This document shows, piece by piece, positions 58,877-64,000 of a stretch of 64,000 bases of DNA (position 1 is the stretch's first letter; every line of letters starts with the position of its first letter). Under the pieces are notes generated by a model. It had not been told where the DNA came from. It did no database searches and was given only the letters and a program-made list of their open reading frames with translations. The DNA is from Actinocrispum wychmicini. Its GTDB lineage: Bacteria > Actinomycetota > Actinomycetes > Mycobacteriales > Pseudonocardiaceae. Location: assembly GCF_004345645.1 (NCBI RefSeq), contig NZ_SLWS01000021.1, forward strand, positions 62,001 to 126,000. Reading direction: 5' to 3'. Both the position numbers and the translations under genes were made by a program.

Positions 58877-59598
58877 TAGGGGTAGCCGCGCAGTCCGACG
58901 TACGTGACCAGTGACATCGCGTTGGTGTTGGCCGCCGCCGGCACGCCGAGCCGCCGGCTGAGCAGGTGCGTGAACGCGCCGCAGCCATGCGGGCCGGGTA
59001 CCGCGAAGGCGTTGTCGGCCATGGCGAACCGCAGCACCGGCGGGTTCGTGGAGATCACGTCCGGCCCGGCGGTCCGGAGTGGTTGGAAGACGATCGGGTC
59101 CGTGTCGTCGCCGATCGTGCAGCTCTTCGGAACGAGCGGGGAGGTCACCCCGACTTTGAGGTGCTGGGTGCCCATCCGGTCGCCGACCGAGAGGAAGTCG
59201 GAGAACCCGGCGTAGCGAACCTGGATCCGCAGCCGCAGCAACGGGTTGCGCTCGGTGCCGGGAACGCCGAACAGGCCGCCGGGCACCTCGACCGGCTCCG
59301 CCTTCAACGAACCGAAGACCTGGGCGTACTTGCCGTCCAGCCGGCCCTCGGCGAACGTCAGCCGCATCGTCCCGAGCGGCTGCTCGGCGAGCGCGCCGAA
59401 CCGGGCCGTGCCGGTGGAGACCAGGTTCTCGCAGCGCCACTGCGCCGGATCGGCACCGGCCGGGAGCGCCGGGCAGTCGGTGAAGTCGAACTTCGGCGGC
59501 GCCGCCGGCGCCGCGGACGCTGTGTGGACGGTCAGACCGAGCAGCGTGGTCGCGGCCAGAGCCGCCGCGGCCGTACGAAGTAATCGTGTCATTCTCAT
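58876..59598 (-). CDS. Secreted protein of unknown function
   Basis: The protein has 240 residues and a clear signal peptide (MRMTRLLRTAAAALAATTLL, cleavage near ASA-AP). The mature part has FDFTDCPALPAGADPAQWRC at its start, then RLTFAEGRLDGKYAQVFGSL, and several Cys (DCPA, WRCE, SCTI, GCGA) that could pair outside the cell. The C-terminal VPAAANTNAMSLVTYVGLRG is repeatedly seen in secreted proteins of actinomycetes, but I cannot name the family. ATG 59598 or 59592 are both possible behind AGGAAG. It is monocistronic. Confidence 0.75.
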   Translation of the reverse strand: MRMTRLLRTAAAALAATTLLGLTVHTASAAPAAPPKFDFTDCPALPAGADPAQWRCENLVSTGTARFGALAEQPLGTMRLTFAEGRLDGKYAQVFGSLKAEPVEVPGGLFGVPGTERNPLLRLRIQVRYAGFSDFLSVGDRMGTQHLKVGVTSPLVPKSCTIGDDTDPIVFQPLRTAGPDVISTNPPVLRFAMADNAFAVPGPHGCGAFTHLLSRRLGVPAAANTNAMSLVTYVGLRGYP

Positions 59599-59683
59599 GC
59601 CTGTAGAGGCTTCCTGCTGACCGGCCGGCCATGATCAGGGAAGTCCCCGGTTTCCACCCCGAACGGACCCTGACAGCGAACAC

Positions 59684-60028
59684 CTACCAGGGGTACGGCA
59701 GCGCCTGGACCAGTTCCTCGGGCGCGGTCAGCCGCCACGCCTCGTAGACCAGTTCGGACAGTTCGTCCGCGTCGATCCCGGCCAGCTGGACCACGACCCA
59801 GCCGAACCCGCCGGACGTGAACTGCTCCTCGAACACGTCCGGCCGCTCGGCCACCAGCGCCCGCTGCTCGGCGATCGTCTGCTTCAACCCGACGGTCTGG
59901 GTGCGCGGCCAGTAGTACCCGAATCGTTTGCCGCGGACGCTGAAGGACGTGTACCGGCTGTTCTCGGCCCGTTCGACGTCCGTCAACTCGCCGACGAGCC
60001 GGTGGAACCTGTCACTCCGCACACCCAC
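59684..60028 (-). CDS. MmcQ/YjbR-family protein
   Basis: The 114-residue protein has the family profile: FSVRGKRFGYYWPRTQTVGL, ERPDVFEEQFTSGGFGWVVV and LSELVYEAWRLTAPEELV. This is the compact CyaY-like/DUF419 fold that has been proposed to bind DNA, although evidence for function is thin. Length agrees with the usual 110-120 residues. It is cytoplasmic, and the next gene upstream on the same strand ends 19 bases before its start. Confidence 0.82.
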   Translation of the reverse strand: MGVRSDRFHRLVGELTDVERAENSRYTSFSVRGKRFGYYWPRTQTVGLKQTIAEQRALVAERPDVFEEQFTSGGFGWVVVQLAGIDADELSELVYEAWRLTAPEELVQALPYPW

Positions 60029-60047
60029 ATGGACATTCTAGGTACGG

Positions 60048-61073
60048 TTATCGGCCCACCGTGTCATCGGCCCAGGCCACCACGGCCGCGTGGTACACCG
60101 GTGCGTCCGGGGCGAGGTTGAGGGAATGGCCGTAGCTGTGCAGGACGAACGTGTGCAGGTGGGCCTCCGGCGAGTAGGCCGGCGCTTCGGACTCGTACAG
60201 CGATTCGGCGGTGTCGCAGTCCGCCGCGAGGAGGCCGCAGAACGCCGGGTCGTCGCCCATCGCCAACATGACGGGGACTGTGATGCGGCGTGAGTACGGC
60301 AGGACGGCGCCGAGCAGCACGGTGTCGACGACCTCGCCGGCGGCGAACGCGTCCTTTGTGGCCTCGTCGGTGTTGTCGACGCCGAGCACCGGCAGGCCGG
60401 GCTGGTGGAAGTCGGCGTACCGGGAGCCGGCGACGGTGGTGAGGTAGCCGAGGTCGTAGCCCTTGGTGATGAACCGGGGGTCGAGGCTCGCCGGGGTGAG
60501 CGAGGCGACGATCGGGACCGCGCCGAGCGCGTTGACGCCGTGGGTGAGGCCGGTGATCAGCACCCCGTCGACGTCGTGGTACGTGCCCGCCTCGATCATG
60601 GCGATGGCCGACCCGACGGAATGGCCGCCGAGGATGACCTTGTCGAACTGCGGCGTGCCGGTACCGGTGCGCAGCGCCTGGATGGCCTGGTGCACGACCG
60701 TGGCCTGGGTGAAGGAGGTCAGCAGGGCGCTGGCCGGTCGGCTGCTGCGGCCGGTGCCGAGCCGGTCGATGGTCAGGGTGGCGTAGCCGGCGTTGTTCAT
60801 CGCCAGCCGGTACGACCGAGTTTCCGGGGTGTACGGGAAATCCCAGTACGAGCTGTTGTAGCTGGCGCCCGGGACCAGGACCTGCACCGTGCGCGAGCCG
60901 GCCGGTGTGCACAGCCGGCCGTACAGGGTCTGGGCGGATCCGACCAGGCTGACCGGCAGGTTCAGGTCCTGACACACCAGTTCCGGTTGCGCGCCCTGGG
61001 CGGGCGCCGAAAGACCGAGCGCTCCGGATGCCAGTACGGCGGTCAGGGCAAGAACGACGCGGCGCATGCGCAC
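60048..61073 (-). CDS. Secreted alpha/beta hydrolase
   Basis: The protein is about 341 residues. GTG at 61073 has GGAGG 8 bases upstream; the ATG two codons later is the alternative. Signal peptide RRVVLALTAVLASGALGLSA, cleavage near AQG-AQ. The hydrolase core shows VQVLVPGASYNSSYWDFPYT (oxyanion region), TLTIDRLGTGRSSRP, nucleophile elbow ILGGHSVGSAIAM, an acid near MLAMGDDPAFCG and HSYGHSLNLAP for the catalytic His. Cys pairs (VCQD, LCTP, FCGL, DCDT) suggest disulfides. Esterase or lipase activity outside the cell is likely. It is not a type II thioesterase of the assembly line, because it is exported. Confidence 0.85.
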   Translation of the reverse strand: MRMRRVVLALTAVLASGALGLSAPAQGAQPELVCQDLNLPVSLVGSAQTLYGRLCTPAGSRTVQVLVPGASYNSSYWDFPYTPETRSYRLAMNNAGYATLTIDRLGTGRSSRPASALLTSFTQATVVHQAIQALRTGTGTPQFDKVILGGHSVGSAIAMIEAGTYHDVDGVLITGLTHGVNALGAVPIVASLTPASLDPRFITKGYDLGYLTTVAGSRYADFHQPGLPVLGVDNTDEATKDAFAAGEVVDTVLLGAVLPYSRRITVPVMLAMGDDPAFCGLLAADCDTAESLYESEAPAYSPEAHLHTFVLHSYGHSLNLAPDAPVYHAAVVAWADDTVGR

Positions 61074-61123
61074 AGCAAAAACCTCCACAAAGGACTCTTC
61101 GGACGGAACGGCACCCGGGACGA

Positions 61124-62533
61124 TCAACCCCGGGGAACAACGGTCATCGGCAACCGGTCCGGGTAGGCCGCACCGGTGACCTTGACGCGGACTTTCTTGC
61201 CCGGCAACGGAACCAGCCGCCACCGCGAGCCGATGGTGGCCGCGGCGACGGCGATCTCGGTGAGCGCGAAATGGTTTCCGATGCACCTGCGGTTGCCGTC
61301 CCCGAACGGCAGGTACGCACCCGGCGGCAAGACCTTCCCCGGCGCCCAGCGGTCCGGGTCGAACCGGCCGGGATCGGCGAAGAACCGCGGATCGTGGTGC
61401 AGGGCATGCGGACTGAAGCTGATCTCGGTGCCGGCCGGGACGCGGGTCCCGCCGAGGACGACTTCGGTGTTGGCGCGCCGCATCAGCAGCCAGATCGGGT
61501 AGCGGCGCAGCACTTCCCGGACGACGCGGGCGGTGTAGGGCAGGTTCGGCACGTCGGCGTGGGTCACGGCCCGACCGGCGAGCACCTCGTCGAGCTCCTG
61601 GTGCCACCGCCGCTCGACGTCCGGATGGCGCGCGACTTCGTGAAACAACCACGACAACGCCAGGCCGGTGGTCTCGATGCCGCCGGTCAGCAAGGTGACG
61701 ACCTCGTCGTTCAACTGCTCGTCGGTCATCCCCGCCCCGGTGTCGTCGTCCTTGGCGGACAACAACATCGACAACACGTCGCCGCGATCTCCAGCCGTGC
61801 CACGGCCTTCGTCGATCACGTCCTGAACGCTGCCGCGCAGCCGGCTGATCGCCTCGTCGAACCGGCGGTTGCCGGGGATCGGCAGGCGGGCGACGAACCC
61901 CGGGGACAGGGCCCGGATCATGCCCTGCCGGATCACCACCGGCATGAACCGCTGCGCCTCGGCGATCAACGTCTCCCCGAGCTCGGTGGCGAACAGCGTG
62001 CGTCCGACGACCACGACCGAGAGCTGCTGCATGGCCTGGTCGACCGCGACGACCTGGCCGGCCCGCCACGATCCGGCCAGGTCCGCGGCGGTCCGCGCCA
62101 TCATCGGCGTGTAGCCGGCGATCCGGTTGACGTGGAACGCGGGCTGCACGAGCCGGCGCTGGGTGTCGTGGAAGGTCCCGTTGGACATGGCGATCCCGTT
62201 GCCGAAGAACGGCCGGAACCGGTCGAACATCACCCCTTTGTCGAACTTCCGCGCGTCGGTGACCAGCACCTGGTGCACCAGGTCCGGGCTGGTGGCCACA
62301 TACGTGGGCAGTGGCCCGAGGTACACCTTGACCAGGTCACCCAGTGGAGCCAGCGACGAGGTGAAGCCGAACCGGCGGCGCAGCAAGGACATGGTGTGTC
62401 CGAGTACCGGCCAGCGACCGGGCGCGACGGGCACCTGGTCGAGTGTCGCGGTGGCGTGCACGAAGATCCCGCTCCTCGCGGTCGACGAGAGGCCACCTAC
62501 CGTAGAAGGCATCGGCCGGACAGGCGAGTACAC
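61124..62533 (-). CDS. Cytochrome P450
   Basis: The product is 469 residues from GTG 62533; ATG 62512 is an alternative. It has PGRWPVLGHTMSLLRRRFGF near the start, oxygen-activating I-helix LLTGGIETTGLAL, K-helix EVLRRYP (E-x-x-R), the meander FDPDRWAP and the heme loop FGDGNRRCIGNHFALTE with the thiolate Cys. The sequence style is like actinobacterial class I P450s of the terpene/fatty-acid oxidising group rather than the NRPS-tailoring group (GxGxxxCxG present, distal T present). No ferredoxin gene is close by. The secreted hydrolase downstream starts 51 bases beyond its stop, so the two may share a transcript. Confidence 0.9.
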   Translation of the reverse strand: MYSPVRPMPSTVGGLSSTARSGIFVHATATLDQVPVAPGRWPVLGHTMSLLRRRFGFTSSLAPLGDLVKVYLGPLPTYVATSPDLVHQVLVTDARKFDKGVMFDRFRPFFGNGIAMSNGTFHDTQRRLVQPAFHVNRIAGYTPMMARTAADLAGSWRAGQVVAVDQAMQQLSVVVVGRTLFATELGETLIAEAQRFMPVVIRQGMIRALSPGFVARLPIPGNRRFDEAISRLRGSVQDVIDEGRGTAGDRGDVLSMLLSAKDDDTGAGMTDEQLNDEVVTLLTGGIETTGLALSWLFHEVARHPDVERRWHQELDEVLAGRAVTHADVPNLPYTARVVREVLRRYPIWLLMRRANTEVVLGGTRVPAGTEISFSPHALHHDPRFFADPGRFDPDRWAPGKVLPPGAYLPFGDGNRRCIGNHFALTEIAVAAATIGSRWRLVPLPGKKVRVKVTGAAYPDRLPMTVVPRG

Positions 62534-62604
62534 GATCGGGTAGTCCCGTCGGCGGTCGGATGTCGCTACCCTGTACCGCTGCCCGGTGAAGTGGAGGTTC
62601 CGGC

Positions 62605-63441
62605 GTGACCGATCACCAGATGACGCCTCTGGACGCGTGGGTGCCCAGCGGGGTCGACGTCACCGTGCCGAGCATGGCCCGGACCTACGACTTCCTGTTG
62701 GGCGGCGGCCACAACTTCGCGCCGGACCGGGAGCTGGCGGCCCGGACCGAGCAGCTGATGCCGGGCGCGGGCAAGGTCGCGCGGATCAACCGGGCGTTTC
62801 TCGGTCGCGCGGTCCGTTACCTCGCCGACCGCGGCGTGGACCAGTTCCTGGACATCGGATCAGGCATCCCTACGGTCGGCAACGTCCATGAAGTCGCCCA
62901 ACGCGCGCTGCCCAACGCGCGCGTGTTGTACGTGGACAAGGACCCCATCGCCGTCGCGCACAGCGAACTGATGTTGACGCACAACGACAACGCCGACATT
63001 CTGCGCGCGGACATGCGAGACCCTGCCAGCATCCTGACCAGCGCGCAGGCCCGCCGGCTGCTGGACCTGAGTCGTCCCATCGCGTTGTTGATGGTCATGA
63101 TGGTGCACTGGGTCCCCGACGCGGACGACCCCCATGCCTTAATCGGACGTTATCGCGACGCCCTGTCGGCCGGCAGCTATCTGGTCCTGTCGCACGTGAC
63201 CGCCGATCAGCGCCAGGACCAGATCAGCGACGCCCGCAACACCATCGAGCAGTCCCGCAGCGCCGATCACCTCACCCCGCGCACCCACGCCGAAGTCCTG
63301 TGCCTGTTCGACGGGTTCGATCTCGTCGAACCGGGCCTGGTGGGCTGCGGACTCTGGCAGCCGGCCGGCCCCGGCGACCTGTCCGACACCAACCACGAGC
63401 TCAACGCGCACATCTACGCCGGCGTCGGCCGCAAACCCTGA
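62605..63441 (+). CDS. SAM-dependent methyltransferase, DUF574 family
   Basis: The 278-residue protein has the actinobacterial DUF574 (Methyltransf_19) signatures: SMARTYDFLLGGGHNFAPDR at the start, the SAM site FLDIGSGIPTVGNVHEVAQ, acidic YVDKDPIAVAHSELML, and IALLMVMMVHWVPDADDP. These are frequent in streptomycetes and relatives, often near regulators, but their substrate is unknown. GTG at 62605 follows GGAGG. It is divergent from the P450 gene; TACCCT near 62568 may be its -10. Confidence 0.9.
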   Translation: MTDHQMTPLDAWVPSGVDVTVPSMARTYDFLLGGGHNFAPDRELAARTEQLMPGAGKVARINRAFLGRAVRYLADRGVDQFLDIGSGIPTVGNVHEVAQRALPNARVLYVDKDPIAVAHSELMLTHNDNADILRADMRDPASILTSAQARRLLDLSRPIALLMVMMVHWVPDADDPHALIGRYRDALSAGSYLVLSHVTADQRQDQISDARNTIEQSRSADHLTPRTHAEVLCLFDGFDLVEPGLVGCGLWQPAGPGDLSDTNHELNAHIYAGVGRKP

Positions 63442-63445
63442 CAGG

Positions 63446-64000
63446 TCACTCCTTCCCTGCGAGCCGGCGCATCACCAGCAGAGCCGTGTCGTCCTCGGAC
63501 GACTCCTCGTCGCCGATGAGGGCCCGCATGATGTGTGAGCACACCAGGTCCGCGGGTGCGGACGTGACGGAGTCACACAGCCGGTCCAGGCCCACGTCGA
63601 TGGATTCGCCGCGCCGCTCCACCAGACCGTCGGTGTAGAAGCACATCGTCGAGCCCACCGGCAGCCGGACCGTCTGGTTGCGGTGCCGCCGCAGGTACCG
63701 CAGGCCGATCGGCGGGTCCGGTTCGACGTCGATCAACGCGGCCTGTCCGCCGGGCACGGCGAGGACGGGTGGCGGGTGCCCGGCGACAGCCATGGTCACC
63801 GTCTCGTGTCCGGGAGCGACCACGGCGTACAGCACTGTGGCCATCGCGCCGGCTTCGAAGTGGATGGCCTTGCGGTCGAGCCGGTCCAGTACCAGGGCGG
63901 GGTCGTCGACCTCAAGCAGCGCGTACGACCGCAGCGCGCTGCGTAACCGGCCCATGATGACCGCCGCGGGCAGGCCATGGCCCATCACGTCACCGATGAC
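63446..64000 (-). CDS. SpoIIE/PP2C-type phosphatase domain protein (partial, runs off right edge)
   Basis: At least 185 C-terminal residues are present. The reading frame is open to the window edge. It contains IGDVMGHGLPAAVIMGRLRS, VLYAVVAPGHETVTMAVAGH, TMCFYTDGLVERRGESIDVG and SSEDDTALLVMRRL, the conserved motifs of the SpoIIE family with metal-binding Asp residues. N-terminal sensor domains (PAS/GAF) are common in this family, but the sequence ends before them. It probably dephosphorylates an anti-sigma-factor antagonist. The stop is 4 bases from the convergent methyltransferase stop. Confidence 0.88.
   Translation of the reverse strand, partial: VIGDVMGHGLPAAVIMGRLRSALRSYALLEVDDPALVLDRLDRKAIHFEAGAMATVLYAVVAPGHETVTMAVAGHPPPVLAVPGGQAALIDVEPDPPIGLRYLRRHRNQTVRLPVGSTMCFYTDGLVERRGESIDVGLDRLCDSVTSAPADLVCSHIMRALIGDEESSEDDTALLVMRRLAGKE

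Noticed and set aside
1..64000. tRNA genes, CRISPR arrays, prophage or transposase genes
   Set aside because: I looked for them and saw no convincing tRNA cloverleaf, spaced repeat array, integrase or transposase motif.

Overview
The window is high-GC DNA with GTG and TTG starts, probable leaderless transcripts, densely overlapping genes and actinobacterial protein families (DUF574 methyltransferase, DUF2207, PASTA-less Ser/Thr kinase, MbtH). It comes from a filamentous actinomycete. A Pseudonocardiales-type host is my inference; no marker gene here proves it.

Region 1 (1-12.6 kb) is accessory and housekeeping DNA: two paralogous secreted proteins in opposite orientation, an FAD monooxygenase with a divergent Lrp/AsnC regulator, two divergent paralogous TrmB-like/LuxR regulators, further secreted proteins, a SUKH-4-like protein, a VOC/DUF1801 mini-operon and a Ser/Thr kinase whose start abuts a 168-bp MITE-like hairpin.

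Region 2 (12.6-50.8 kb) is a hybrid NRPS-PKS cluster in three transcription blocks. A methyltransferase (minus) diverges from a plus operon A-PCP / KS-ACP / C-A-nMT-PCP-E*-C*. A 12-gene minus operon runs from about 48.4 to 24.6 kb, almost every junction overlapping. In order of transcription it encodes a Rossmann oxidoreductase, a fold-type-II PLP-like enzyme, a free-standing AT-less ketosynthase with His->Asn in its active site, two tandem LanB/PEARL-like tRNA-dependent proteins, A-PCP-C-PCP, a KS-AT-KR-DH-ACP PKS, MbtH, C-A(Asp)-PCP-C, an MFS exporter and a SyrP/TauD-type dioxygenase. Another A-PCP protein (plus) diverges from its head. No thioesterase is present. The expected product is a peptide-polyketide containing a malonate-extended unit, an N-methylated residue and probably beta-hydroxyaspartate. 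The paired LanB-like proteins and the mutated KS are not explained by ordinary assembly-line logic and are the best candidate for an undescribed system.

Region 3 (50.8-57.8 kb) holds a NarL-type two-component system, a 32-residue membrane peptide coupled to an FtsX-type permease that lacks its ATPase, and a compact RiPP locus: a fused E1-like/YcaO cyclodehydratase with a 49-residue precursor peptide carrying a single cysteine.

Region 4 (57.9-64 kb) has unrelated genes: a DUF2207 secreted/membrane protein, a secreted protein, MmcQ/YjbR, a secreted alpha/beta hydrolase, a cytochrome P450, a DUF574 methyltransferase and a SpoIIE-type phosphatase that runs off the right edge. I saw no tRNA, rRNA, CRISPR array, transposase or origin. 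Substrate codes were read by eye against the GrsA A-domain positions and are provisional.
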